From contig NZ_JALOAN010000034.1 in the NCBI RefSeq assembly GCF_023228785.1, forward strand, positions 1 through 24,986: 24,986 bases of DNA, in the 5' to 3' direction. The notes beneath the pieces are model-generated. The model worked only from the letters and a program-made list of their open reading frames with translations, was not told the origin of the DNA and searched no databases. Both the position numbers and the translations under genes were made by a program. Positions 6,833 to 15,313 of the stretch are shown one piece after another. The stretch comes from Sulfurimonas sp. Lineage in GTDB: Bacteria; Campylobacterota; Campylobacteria; Campylobacterales; Sulfurimonadaceae. Numbering within the stretch: position 1 is the first letter of the stretch; every line of letters starts with the position of its first letter.

Positions 6833-8158
6833 TTACCTTACATCTACTTCTATGGTTTTGTATTTGTTGTAAAGTACATTTGCACCACTTTGTATTGTAA
6901 CTTCTCGCCTAGGGGTATAATCGACCAAAAACTTATCTTTTTGAGCTGTGCTGAATTCTACGCATAGTTTTGCCGCTTCTCTTATGATATGTTCTGCAAC
7001 ATTTTGTTTATCTGTTGTTATGATTAGGTGTGCTGATGGTCTGTCTTTCATGTGAATCCAAATATCTTTTGCTTTTGCACTCTTTAGTAGTTCTATATTT
7101 CCTTTTTCATTTTTACCAAGTTGAACTTTATATCCTTCTATCCAAAATGACTCTATAGAATCACTAACTTTTAGTTTTTTTGCCTGTACTTGCTTTGGAA
7201 ATAAAAGCTCTAGTTTTGCCATATCTTTAGCATCTTCAACTATAGCAATAAAGAGTTTTGCGTGTTCTATCTTAGAAAGAATTGATGCTCTTTCAATATG
7301 TAAATGCAAAGCTTTTTGTTTTGCTTTTTTACTCTTTTTAAAAAGTGCTTGTGCCATAGATGAAGGACTTGAAAACTCTTTTGCAAGCTCAATCTCAACA
7401 AGCTTTCCATCATAATCTTGTAGCTCAATCTTTTTTTGATATGCTTTAATATTATGTAAATTTGACAAGACTAAATTACCATGAAGTTGTGCTGTTTGTG
7501 CCTCTTGAGCTAGTCCTGTTTCATCTTCAAGCATAGATTGAAGTTTTTGAAGTTTTTGAAGTCTCTTATTTAGCACTAGAAGCTTTTGTTTTTTTAAGTT
7601 CTTTAGTTTTGCATCTAACTCTCTTTGATACTCATCATACAAAAACTTCTCAACATCGTCTATGGGGTACTCTTTTGGAGTGTATGGAGCAGATGGAACA
7701 CTTAGAAGTTTTTGCCCAACTTTTACTTCACGAAAAGAAGAAAAAATATCAACATGTCGCAAAGCTTCTAAAACTATTTCATCCTCATCAAAAATGATAA
7801 CATTTGTATACTTCCCAGTAAACTCAAACTGCAGATAAGTTATCTCTTCCTTATAAGCCGATGCTACAGAGGTTTTAAACCTTAAAATCTTATCATCATC
7901 TACAAGATCTACCTCTAAAATATTTGCACGATTAAAGCGCTTTGAGAGCACTACATCAAAAGGTGCATTATAGACTTTTGAACGAGTGTAAGAGTCACAT
8001 CTAAATATTTTAGAATTTGAGCGTTGCATCTCAAAGTAAACTTCATCATCTCTATCAAATGCTACTTTTACAATAGTATCACTTACTCTATGAATAGCCG
8101 AAATTTTTTGGAAATTTGAAAAATAATCTTTTATCTGTTTTAAGTGTGAGTATTTCAT
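6833..8158 (-). CDS. NFACT family protein (RqcH/FbpA-like ribosome rescue factor)
   Basis: NFACT proteins bind stalled 50S-peptidyl-tRNA complexes, and bacterial RqcH adds C-terminal alanine tails that mark the peptide for degradation. The 441-residue product has an NFACT-N region (about 1-160, including FTGKYTNVIIFDEDEIVLEAL) and a central Lys-rich region with coiled-coil potential (about 185-310). It ends in an NFACT-R domain (about 330-425) containing KDIWIHMKDRPSAHLII. It is shorter than the roughly 570 residues of Firmicutes RqcH, mainly in the middle. The Asp-Arg pair needed for tRNA binding in RqcH aligns by eye with Asp89-Lys90 (DDDKILRF). The start ATG lacks a clear ribosome site; TAGAAT at 8165-8170 on this strand may be its -10 box, back to back with the promoter of the next gene. 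Confidence 0.85.
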   Translation of the reverse strand: MKYSHLKQIKDYFSNFQKISAIHRVSDTIVKVAFDRDDEVYFEMQRSNSKIFRCDSYTRSKVYNAPFDVVLSKRFNRANILEVDLVDDDKILRFKTSVASAYKEEITYLQFEFTGKYTNVIIFDEDEIVLEALRHVDIFSSFREVKVGQKLLSVPSAPYTPKEYPIDDVEKFLYDEYQRELDAKLKNLKKQKLLVLNKRLQKLQKLQSMLEDETGLAQEAQTAQLHGNLVLSNLHNIKAYQKKIELQDYDGKLVEIELAKEFSSPSSMAQALFKKSKKAKQKALHLHIERASILSKIEHAKLFIAIVEDAKDMAKLELLFPKQVQAKKLKVSDSIESFWIEGYKVQLGKNEKGNIELLKSAKAKDIWIHMKDRPSAHLIITTDKQNVAEHIIREAAKLCVEFSTAQKDKFLVDYTPRREVTIQSGANVLYNKYKTIEVDVR

Positions 8159-8204
8159 AAAAGCTATTCTAGCAAATATAAAACAACTTTAAGTCCATCG
8201 CCTA

Positions 8205-8210
8205 TATAAT
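8205..8210 (+). promoter_or_regulatory. -10 box for the PAS histidine kinase gene
   Basis: An exact TATAAT lies 24 bases before the ATG, with AGGA in the implied leader. No -35 element is evident. Confidence 0.5.
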
Positions 8211-8234
8211 GCCTTATAACCCTAGGATAAATTA

Positions 8235-9629
8235 ATGAAAAATAAAATTAGCCCTAAACTAAAAAACATAAGATCTAGTATCTTAACACCCATAGCCTTT
8301 TTGCTGATGGCTATTTTTGCGATTTTATTTTTTTACACTCCTTATATGGCAGATAAAAACATTATAGACATCGCCAAAGAGGGTTCTATCATAGTTTTAG
8401 CTCTAGTTACATATACAAGTTACACTCTTGTAAAAAGAGAAAAAAGGCTCCTTAAAACAAATGACAAACTAGAAAAAAAATTAAAAAACATACTCTTAGA
8501 TTTTGACAAAAATGTTATCGCTTCGACTACAGATATGGATGGAAAAATTACCTATGCGAGTGAACTCTTTTGCAAACTCTCTGGTTATAAAAAAGAAGAA
8601 CTCATAGGAAGAAATCACAACCTTATAAAACACGGCGATATGCCAAAAGCTATGTATGAAGAAATGTTAAAAACCTTACAAGCTGGAAAAACATGGAGAG
8701 GAGAGATAAAAAACTCTACTAAAGATGGTGGCTTTTACTGGGTAGATGCTATAGTTTCTCCTGTTTTAGATGGATCTGGAAAAGTTATAGAGTATAACTC
8801 TATAAGACAAGATATTACAAGCAAAAAAGAGCTAGAGAACCTAAACGAGTCATTAAAAGCGAGAATCTCAAAAGCCATTGCAGAGGCTCAAGAAAAAGAA
8901 CAACACATGCTAAAACAGAGTAAGATGGCCCAAATGGGGGAGATGTTAAGCATGATAGCTCATCAATGGAGACAGCCCTTAGCTGCCATCTCTTCAACTG
9001 CATCTTCACTTGAAGTAAAGATGATTTTAAAAGATATTGATATAGCAACACTAAAGAGTGGCATCAAAGATATTCAAGCTTACTCTCAACATCTAAGCTC
9101 AACCATAAATGACTTTAGAAACTTTTTTATAGACTCTAAAGTTTTGACAAAAACAAGCTTTGAATCAATCCTAAACAAAACTATTCAGATAGTAAAGACT
9201 TCTCTTGACAAACGAGATATCATCATAAGCTTTCAAAACCATTTTGAGGATGAGTTTTGTATCTATGAAAATGAATTTGAGCAAGTTGTATTAAATCTTA
9301 TAAAAAATGCCGAAGATGCTATAGTAGAAAATAGTATCAAAAACGGCATCATAGAGATAAAAACATACAAGCTAAATGGCAAGGCTGTTTTTGAAGTTTT
9401 TGATAACGCGAGAGGTATTGATAACGCGTTGATGGAGAAGATTTTTGATCCATATTTCTCAACAAAAAGCAAAAAGAATGGAACTGGGCTTGGTCTATAT
9501 ATGAGCAAAATCATTATAGAAAATCACTGCTTTGGAACTCTTGAAGCTTTTAACACCTTTGAGGGAGCTATGTTTAGGATAACCCTAAATCCTAATGAAT
9601 TTTCACTGCCACCTGATGCTACACAATAA
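8235..9629 (+). CDS. membrane-bound PAS sensor histidine kinase
   Basis: This 464-residue sensor kinase has two membrane segments (about 16-38 and 51-66) with a very short loop between them, so sensing is probably cytoplasmic. An Aer-type PAS domain follows (about 85-200), with GYKKEELIGRNHNLIKH and WRGEIKNSTKDGGFYWV. Aer-type PAS domains often bind FAD and report redox state. A helical linker leads to the dimerisation box MIAHQWRQPLAA with phosphoacceptor His243. The ATPase has an N box (NLIKNAEDA, Asn358), a G1 box (FDNARGI, Asp390) and a G2 box (GTGLGLYMS). HQWRQPL is the kinase subtype common in Campylobacterota. No separate response regulator is adjacent, but the convergent downstream gene carries a receiver domain and is a plausible partner (inference). 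AGGA lies 8 bases before the ATG. Confidence 0.93.
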   Translation: MKNKISPKLKNIRSSILTPIAFLLMAIFAILFFYTPYMADKNIIDIAKEGSIIVLALVTYTSYTLVKREKRLLKTNDKLEKKLKNILLDFDKNVIASTTDMDGKITYASELFCKLSGYKKEELIGRNHNLIKHGDMPKAMYEEMLKTLQAGKTWRGEIKNSTKDGGFYWVDAIVSPVLDGSGKVIEYNSIRQDITSKKELENLNESLKARISKAIAEAQEKEQHMLKQSKMAQMGEMLSMIAHQWRQPLAAISSTASSLEVKMILKDIDIATLKSGIKDIQAYSQHLSSTINDFRNFFIDSKVLTKTSFESILNKTIQIVKTSLDKRDIIISFQNHFEDEFCIYENEFEQVVLNLIKNAEDAIVENSIKNGIIEIKTYKLNGKAVFEVFDNARGIDNALMEKIFDPYFSTKSKKNGTGLGLYMSKIIIENHCFGTLEAFNTFEGAMFRITLNPNEFSLPPDATQ

Positions 9630-9657
9630 AACAAAGATTCTTTATTTTTGAGAGTTA

Positions 9658-11367
9658 CTACTTTACTAAGGTAGATTCTGGCTTTGCTATAAAATAACCT
9701 TGTACAAAATCAACCTCGCACTCTTGTATAATCTTATATGTTTCTTCATCTTCTACAAATTTAGCAATAGTTTGGATATCCAAAGTTTTAGCAAAGTTTA
9801 CTATGGCTTTTAAGTTTTTTTGACTCTTTTTATCTTGTTTTAATTTTTTTATAAAGGCTTGATCTATTTTTATAAAGTCTATATCTATGCTTATAAGTTT
9901 ACTAAAGTTAGATTCATTTACACCAAAATCATCTATGGCTATTTTAAAGCCCATCTCTCTTAGGGCATCTATCTCTTTCATGATTTTTGTATAGTCTTTT
10001 GCAAGAGTTATACTCTCTTTTATTTCAAAAGTAACCCTTTTTGCATCTACTTTGTAAAACTCTAGTTTTTCTTTTAAAAATCTGCAAAGATAACCATCTA
10101 GCAGATCTCTCTCTGTTATATTTATAGAAAAATCATACTCTTTATCTCTAAAAAAAACGAAACTTTTATTTATCATAACTTTAGTTATAGAAGTCATTAG
10201 TCCTAGTTTTTCAGCTGGTTTTATAAAACGCTCAGGAAGTACAATAGCATCTTTGGTGACTCCACGAGCTAAAACTTCATACTTTTTTATCTCTTTAGTT
10301 TTGATATCAACTATAGCTTGAAAATAAGGTTCTATCATATCTTCTAAAACAAGTTCTCTTGTAATTTTAAGACACTCTATAGCTTTTTTCTCGTCTCTAA
10401 AAAAACTGTTATTTTCATTAAAAATCTCATAATGTCTGCTTCCTAGATCTTTGGATGTATCTAGTGCATATTCGCTATTTATTAGTGTTTGTGCTGCATT
10501 TTCTTTTCTAGTAGATATACCTATATTAAAGGTTACATGAAGTTCTACCTCATCTATCTTTACATTTTTATTATCAAAAAAGGCAACTATTTGTTTGCAG
10601 TAATCATGTAATTCTTCAAGTGAAGTTTCACGAAGCAGTATAACAAATCTATCGGATTCTACTTTATAAAGTCTTGCTTTTTTATGTATGTGATGCTCTA
10701 AACTTCGTGCTGTTTTTGATAAAACTTGGTTAGAAAAAACTTTCCCGTACTCTTTGTTAATGGTTGAAAAGTTAGACATATCCAAAAGAAGAAGGTAATC
10801 ATACTCTCCTTCAAGCATATCAACTTGGAGTTTTTGGGCATTTGGTAGATCTGTGTAATATTCTTGGTAACACATTCGTCTTAATTCTAGTGTTTTTTCT
10901 TCTACTTTTTGCTCTAAGTTATTTTTATACTCTGCTAAAGATTTCTCTAAAATGATCTTGTTTGTTACCTTGGATATCATGGTATAAAACTGTTCAAGTT
11001 CCACAGGCTTTAGTATATATCCATCTACTCCATACTTTATACTTTGCACAAAGTAGTCTTTATCGTCATAAGCAGAGAGAATTAAGATGGGAATGTATAG
11101 ATCAATGGCTCTAATTTTTTGGATAAGTTCTAAGCCGTTCATTTTTGGCATGTTTATATCTGTGATTATTAAGTCATACTCTTTTAGCTCTATTTTGGCG
11201 TAAGCTTGTTCACCATCTACTGCTGTATCGATTTTTAGAAAAAAAGTCTCTAAGAAGTTTAGAGTAGCTTCTCTCGCTTTTTTATCATCTTCAACATAAA
11301 GTAAATTTAATTTTTTAGTACTTTTTATCAACTGGGCAAACTGCTCTTTATCCATCAAAGTATCCAT
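9658..11367 (-). CDS. response regulator with degenerate GGDEF and EAL domains
   Basis: This 569-residue protein is soluble. A receiver domain (about 20-135) has the acidic pocket (YVEDD), phosphoacceptor Asp70 in TDINMPKMNG and Lys120. A helical linker follows, then a GGDEF-like domain (about 170-318) whose active-site motif reads ESDRF (238-241 region), with no RxxD inhibitory site; it cannot be a normal diguanylate cyclase. The EAL-like domain (about 330-565) keeps Glu364, Asn416, Glu448, Asp479-Asp480, Lys500 and Gln556. The Glu expected in the EGVE motif is Lys536 (IAKFVE), so phosphodiesterase activity is doubtful. It may be a phosphorylation-controlled c-di-GMP receptor or a protein-interaction module. 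It is convergent with the PAS kinase gene and divergent from the MASE1 cyclase gene. No strong ribosome site precedes either Met1 or Met5. Confidence 0.92.
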   Translation of the reverse strand: MDTLMDKEQFAQLIKSTKKLNLLYVEDDKKAREATLNFLETFFLKIDTAVDGEQAYAKIELKEYDLIITDINMPKMNGLELIQKIRAIDLYIPILILSAYDDKDYFVQSIKYGVDGYILKPVELEQFYTMISKVTNKIILEKSLAEYKNNLEQKVEEKTLELRRMCYQEYYTDLPNAQKLQVDMLEGEYDYLLLLDMSNFSTINKEYGKVFSNQVLSKTARSLEHHIHKKARLYKVESDRFVILLRETSLEELHDYCKQIVAFFDNKNVKIDEVELHVTFNIGISTRKENAAQTLINSEYALDTSKDLGSRHYEIFNENNSFFRDEKKAIECLKITRELVLEDMIEPYFQAIVDIKTKEIKKYEVLARGVTKDAIVLPERFIKPAEKLGLMTSITKVMINKSFVFFRDKEYDFSINITERDLLDGYLCRFLKEKLEFYKVDAKRVTFEIKESITLAKDYTKIMKEIDALREMGFKIAIDDFGVNESNFSKLISIDIDFIKIDQAFIKKLKQDKKSQKNLKAIVNFAKTLDIQTIAKFVEDEETYKIIQECEVDFVQGYFIAKPESTLVK

Positions 11368-11511
11368 TTGTTAATTTTAGTGTTAGTGCATTTTAACTCA
11401 TAAAAACAAAATTGTTATTTAAACAAAAGTTGAAACTCTTTTTAGATAAACTTAGTTTGAATTTTAACACTTTGTAACTTCAACAAAAACCAATGAATAT
11501 GAGAGTCTATT

Positions 11512-12975
11512 ATGCAATTTTATCTTGAGAGAAAAAATATTTTTACAGCCTTATTTTTCTCATTTACATATGTATTTCTTGGTTATTTGAGCATAAACTA
11601 TGTAACAATGCCATCAGGAATTGCTATTGCATGGCTTCCAAACTCCATGCTTTTGGCATTTTTTCTTATAAAAGATAAAAAAGAGTGGAAATATTTCATA
11701 CCATTTTTTTTACTTGCTGAAGTTGTAGCAGATTATGGTGTCTTTACTACAATTGAAGCTTTGCAGTTTGGAGTTGTAAATGTCTTAGAGACTTCTATCG
11801 CCGCATTTATAATCAAAAAGTTTTCTAAAAATAATGAGCAAAACTTTACCAATACAAAATATTTTTTAGCCTTTTTTCTAGTAGGACTTAACATTATGCC
11901 AATGATAGGCGCTATCTTTGGAGCCTTAATTTACTATACTCAAATAGGCTCAGATGCTAGTTTTATTGAGTTTTGGAGGATTTGGTACTTTGGAGATGCG
12001 GTAGGTATCTTACTTCTAACCCCCATCATGGTTATCTTCAAAGAGAATTACAAATCACTAAAATCCTACGAGTTTGACTTCCAAAACATAAGTATCGTAG
12101 GCTTTAGCATCTATCTTGCCATTATGCTCTTCTCTTTTAGCGATAGTAACCTTCTTCCACCAACGACTCCACTTATATTTATATTACTTCTTTTGTGGGT
12201 AGTTTATAAGCAAGGTATTCTTCCAGCACTTATACTGGCTTTTTTCATCTCTCTTATTTCCATCTACTACACCTCAGATCTCATAGGCCCTTTTTCTATA
12301 TTTGGGGCAAAAGAAACTACAATCTATCTTCAAGAGTTTATAGCTCTGCTTTTTATCATCACACTATTTTTTGGTGTTCTTCACAAAGAGCTTGTTTACT
12401 CAAAACAAGAGCTAGAAGAGTTAAACAATACCCTAGAGATGAAGATCCAGCAAAAAACACAATCTTTAGTCCAAGCAAACAAAAAACTAAACCACTTAGC
12501 ATCTAAAGACTCTTTGACAAATATCTTTAACAGACGAATGATCAATGAGTACCTATTTCAAGAAATATCAAAGTCTAAAAGACATAAAAATGACACCTCT
12601 TTAATTATGATAGACATAGATCACTTCAAAGAAGTCAACGACCATTATGGTCATCAAGTAGGAGATAAGGTCATCGTAAAGAGTGTTGAGCTCATCTCTA
12701 GTAGCATTAGGGCATCAGATATTTTTGGAAGATGGGGAGGGGAAGAGTTTATTATTTTACTACCTCAGACAGATCTAAAAAGTGCCTTTGTGCTTGCTCA
12801 AAACCTTAGACAAAAAGTACAAGATCATGACTTCGAACAAGTTGGTAAAAAAACCATAAGCGTAGGAGTTACACAACTTAACGCAGACGACGATGTTCTC
12901 TCTTTTGTTAGAAGATCTGACGATGCACTCTATAAGGCTAAAAAAAGTGGAAGAAACAAAGTCGTCTCTATATAA
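11512..12975 (+). CDS. MASE1-GGDEF diguanylate cyclase
   Basis: This 487-residue inner-membrane enzyme is predicted to make c-di-GMP from two GTP. Residues about 10-292 form a MASE1-type membrane sensor with eight or so hydrophobic segments. Its GIAIAWLPNS and FWRIWYFGDAVGILLLTP blocks are characteristic of MASE1. A coiled coil (about 297-328) leads to a GGDEF domain (about 329-487) with DSLTNIFNRR, MIDIDHFKEVND, an intact GGEEF (409-413) and an intact RxxD inhibitory site (Arg400-Asp403, five residues upstream). It therefore looks active and product-inhibited. Only a weak GAGAG precedes the ATG. It is divergent from the degenerate GGDEF-EAL gene across 144 bases that I could not parse into clear promoters. 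Confidence 0.95.
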   Translation: MQFYLERKNIFTALFFSFTYVFLGYLSINYVTMPSGIAIAWLPNSMLLAFFLIKDKKEWKYFIPFFLLAEVVADYGVFTTIEALQFGVVNVLETSIAAFIIKKFSKNNEQNFTNTKYFLAFFLVGLNIMPMIGAIFGALIYYTQIGSDASFIEFWRIWYFGDAVGILLLTPIMVIFKENYKSLKSYEFDFQNISIVGFSIYLAIMLFSFSDSNLLPPTTPLIFILLLLWVVYKQGILPALILAFFISLISIYYTSDLIGPFSIFGAKETTIYLQEFIALLFIITLFFGVLHKELVYSKQELEELNNTLEMKIQQKTQSLVQANKKLNHLASKDSLTNIFNRRMINEYLFQEISKSKRHKNDTSLIMIDIDHFKEVNDHYGHQVGDKVIVKSVELISSSIRASDIFGRWGGEEFIILLPQTDLKSAFVLAQNLRQKVQDHDFEQVGKKTISVGVTQLNADDDVLSFVRRSDDALYKAKKSGRNKVVSI

Positions 12976-13044
12976 ATTTTTACTCAAACTTAAAGCTATT
13001 TGACTACAATTAGGCAAAATTTTACAAAAAGATATTGACAGCTC

Positions 13045-13197
13045 ATGCAACCAAAAGGTTTTGGAAGTTCTTACTTCTCACTAGCAGCCATACAAGCACA
13101 CTCCTCAGAGCAAAAACTCGTAGCGATGTTTGCATCTGCATCTACACTAGATCAAAAACCACTAACTATAAAAATAACCTCTCCTCCCGTTTCTTAA
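13045..13197 (+). CDS. possible small protein of 50 residues, unknown
   Basis: The 282-base gap before the TonB receptor contains one convincing-looking short frame: ATG at 13045 to TAA at 13195-13197, beginning MQPKGFGSSYFSLAAIQAHS. I recognise no family. It has a central Ala-rich segment, one Tyr, no Cys or Trp, and ends in TSPPVS. Codon choice (CTA, ATA, GCA, AAA) looks like that of neighbouring genes. TACAAT at 13003-13008 could be a -10 box, but no clear ribosome site precedes the ATG. It could be a remnant of a longer gene, a leader peptide for the receptor gene, or chance. Confidence 0.3.
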   Translation: MQPKGFGSSYFSLAAIQAHSSEQKLVAMFASASTLDQKPLTIKITSPPVS

Positions 13198-13257
13198 TTT
13201 TAAAACTAATATAAACAAAACTTTTACAACTACTTAAAATTAAGGACACAGATCCAC

Positions 13258-15198
13258 ATGAAAAAAGAAATAAAATTATCACTAATCCTAGTCGCTCTTA
13301 TGAGTTCACTTCAAGCCGAGACTTCAAATACTATAGTTTTAAAACCACTTAGCGTTACCTCAACTGCCATAAAAACCGATGAGTTAAGATCAACAGATGC
13401 GGTAGAGATCTACACACAAGAAGACATAGAAAAAACTCATGTTCAAAATATGTATGAGTTTTTAAACTCTCACACTTCCATTGTTGCAACACCTAGCTAT
13501 GGAAATCCTTTTAGCCAAAAACTAGATATGAGAGGTTTTGGTAATGATGGCTACCAAAATATAGTTGTAACTATAAATGGTAGAAAAATGAACAATATAG
13601 ATGGTGTTCCTCAAATGCTCTCTTCTATCTCACCATCTTCTGTTAGTCGTATAGAGATTATAAAATCTAGTGGAATTGTTGTAGGTGGAGATGGTGCAAA
13701 TGCTGGTGTTATAAACATAGTTACTAAGAAAAACAATGATAAAGAATTCTCTTTTTATCTTGGATCTTATGGACTAGCTGATGGCTCTTTTTATATAGGT
13801 CATAAAGATGAAAAGTTATCTGTCTCAGCAAGTGCTGAGGCACAAAAAAGTAATGGAACTAGAGAAATAGATAGCGAAGCAAACAAAGATGAAAATAAAT
13901 TCTCAACTGGTTCACTAGATCTAGCTTACTTTGTAACTGATAAACTAGAATTAAGTCTTGGAGCTAGTTTTGCAAGAACTGATGTTTTTTACGCTGGGGC
14001 TATGACAAAAGATCAATACAACAACAATCCAAATCAAAAAGGTTTTGGAGGTGTAAATCATCAAAAATACGATAGTAATGCTCTAAATGCTGGCATAAAG
14101 TACTACATCAATGATAAACTCTCACTAAATGCAAATGTGTCTCAGGAGAAAAAGAAGTCTATTTTTCTACCTCCTTCTTGGCCTTATGAAGCAAATTACG
14201 ACTATAAATCACTCTTGGCATCTATTGATTATGCTAGCGATACACTATCTATTAAACTTGGTGTTGACGGTTTTGATGGTGATAGAAAAGGTTCAGATAA
14301 CACAACTAGCAAAAACAATAAAGCTGTTTACATTATGACTAACTATAGGCTAGGTAATTCTAGTTTTAAAGCAGGTTACAGGTTGGAAAATGTAGCTTAC
14401 ATTTATGATGCTTATACAACTCATTTAAAACAAGATGACAATCTTTATGGCGCTGAATTAGGATATAACTATCTCATAAACAAAGAAAGTTCTGTCTTTG
14501 CAAACTTCACTCACTCCTTCTTATCTCCAGATATAGATAGATTTTTTGCAACAACTTATCCCCCACCAACTTTTACACCTACTGTAAGTTTCAATGGCTT
14601 TATAAAGCCCTCAAAAGTTGATACATACTCTCTTGGTTATAACAATATAAATAAGGATAATAAATTTAAAATCTCTTTTTACTATGCTGATTTAAAAGAT
14701 GAGATCTATATGCAACCAATCACTTTTAAAAATACAAACATAGATAAATCTTATAAGTATGGAGTTGATTTGTATGACAAGTATATTATTAGCCCTGAGT
14801 TTAGTCTAGCACTAAATTACAACTATGTTCAAGCGATAATTGACAAGGAGAAAGAGGGATCTAGTGACTATTCTGGAAACAAACTCCCAGGTGTTTCAAA
14901 CCATAATGTAAAAGCGACGCTTGGATATACTCCAAACAGAGCTACAACTATCAACTTAACTCAGAGCTACCGTTCAAAAGCTTACGCTGCAGATGACTTT
15001 AACAACAACTTCTCTCAAAAGCAAGATGCTTATATGACAACAGATATCTCTATAGCTTATGCAAAAGAGTCTTGGGAAGTTTTTGCTAAAATAAACAACC
15101 TATTTAACCAAAAAAATGGTTTATGGATATATGATAATGCTATCTATCCTATAAACTTCACAACAACAGCTCTAGCTGGGTTTAAGTTAAAGTACTAA
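13258..15198 (+). CDS. TonB-dependent outer-membrane receptor (cobalamin or metal-chelate uptake)
   Basis: This 646-residue receptor has a signal peptide (1-20, ending LQA before ET) and a TonB-box-like segment (NTIVLKPLSVTST, about 24-36). The plug domain (about 37-158) contains LDMRGFGNDGYQNIVVTING and a GVINIVTKK block, and the 22-strand-type barrel ends in GFKLKY. Size and plug are compatible with BtuB-like receptors, but siderophore, haem or nickel receptors look similar. The genes that follow encode a BtuF-type binding protein, an ATPase and a FecCD permease, which fits one import pathway across both membranes. AAGGA lies 11 bases before the ATG, and TATAAA at 13210-13215 may be the -10 box. 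I saw no cobalamin riboswitch or convincing Fur box upstream, so the cargo remains open. Confidence 0.92.
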   Translation: MKKEIKLSLILVALMSSLQAETSNTIVLKPLSVTSTAIKTDELRSTDAVEIYTQEDIEKTHVQNMYEFLNSHTSIVATPSYGNPFSQKLDMRGFGNDGYQNIVVTINGRKMNNIDGVPQMLSSISPSSVSRIEIIKSSGIVVGGDGANAGVINIVTKKNNDKEFSFYLGSYGLADGSFYIGHKDEKLSVSASAEAQKSNGTREIDSEANKDENKFSTGSLDLAYFVTDKLELSLGASFARTDVFYAGAMTKDQYNNNPNQKGFGGVNHQKYDSNALNAGIKYYINDKLSLNANVSQEKKKSIFLPPSWPYEANYDYKSLLASIDYASDTLSIKLGVDGFDGDRKGSDNTTSKNNKAVYIMTNYRLGNSSFKAGYRLENVAYIYDAYTTHLKQDDNLYGAELGYNYLINKESSVFANFTHSFLSPDIDRFFATTYPPPTFTPTVSFNGFIKPSKVDTYSLGYNNINKDNKFKISFYYADLKDEIYMQPITFKNTNIDKSYKYGVDLYDKYIISPEFSLALNYNYVQAIIDKEKEGSSDYSGNKLPGVSNHNVKATLGYTPNRATTINLTQSYRSKAYAADDFNNNFSQKQDAYMTTDISIAYAKESWEVFAKINNLFNQKNGLWIYDNAIYPINFTTTALAGFKLKY

Positions 15199-15209
15199 CT
15201 GATGTTAAA

Positions 15210-15290
15210 CACTAAAACGAACGCGTCCGTTTTAGTGGCAGGGACATATGTCCCTTGCAACCCCCTAAAGCTACGAAAAAGATTTTTTCG
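15210..15290 (+). repeat. three consecutive hairpins between receptor and binding-protein genes
   Basis: Stem 1 pairs CACTAAAACG (15210-15219) with CGTTTTAGTG (15228-15237), and its loop contains a self-complementary ACGCGT. Stem 2 is a perfect 16-base palindrome (AGGGACATATGTCCCT, 15240-15255). Stem 3 pairs CGAAAAA (15274-15280) with TTTTTCG (15284-15290) and is followed by AGAATTTTT. The array begins 11 bases past the receptor stop. It may be a partial terminator or an mRNA-stabilising element that lowers expression of the transporter relative to the receptor (inference). Confidence 0.65.
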
Positions 15291-15313
15291 AGAATTTTTA
15301 AAAGGAGAAGCTC

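Noticed and set aside
9388..9426. Altered G1 box (DNARGI) in the histidine kinase as a sign of inactivity
   Set aside because: The essential Asp and the last Gly are kept and the Arg falls at a variable position, so activity is expected.
9630..9657. Terminator between the convergent kinase and regulator genes
   Set aside because: Only a 4-bp AAAG/CTTT stem is present, too weak to claim despite the following T-run.
12976..13257. Cobalamin riboswitch before the TonB receptor
   Set aside because: I found no B12-box-like sequence or the expected long-range pairing; the stretch is AT-rich and partly an open frame.
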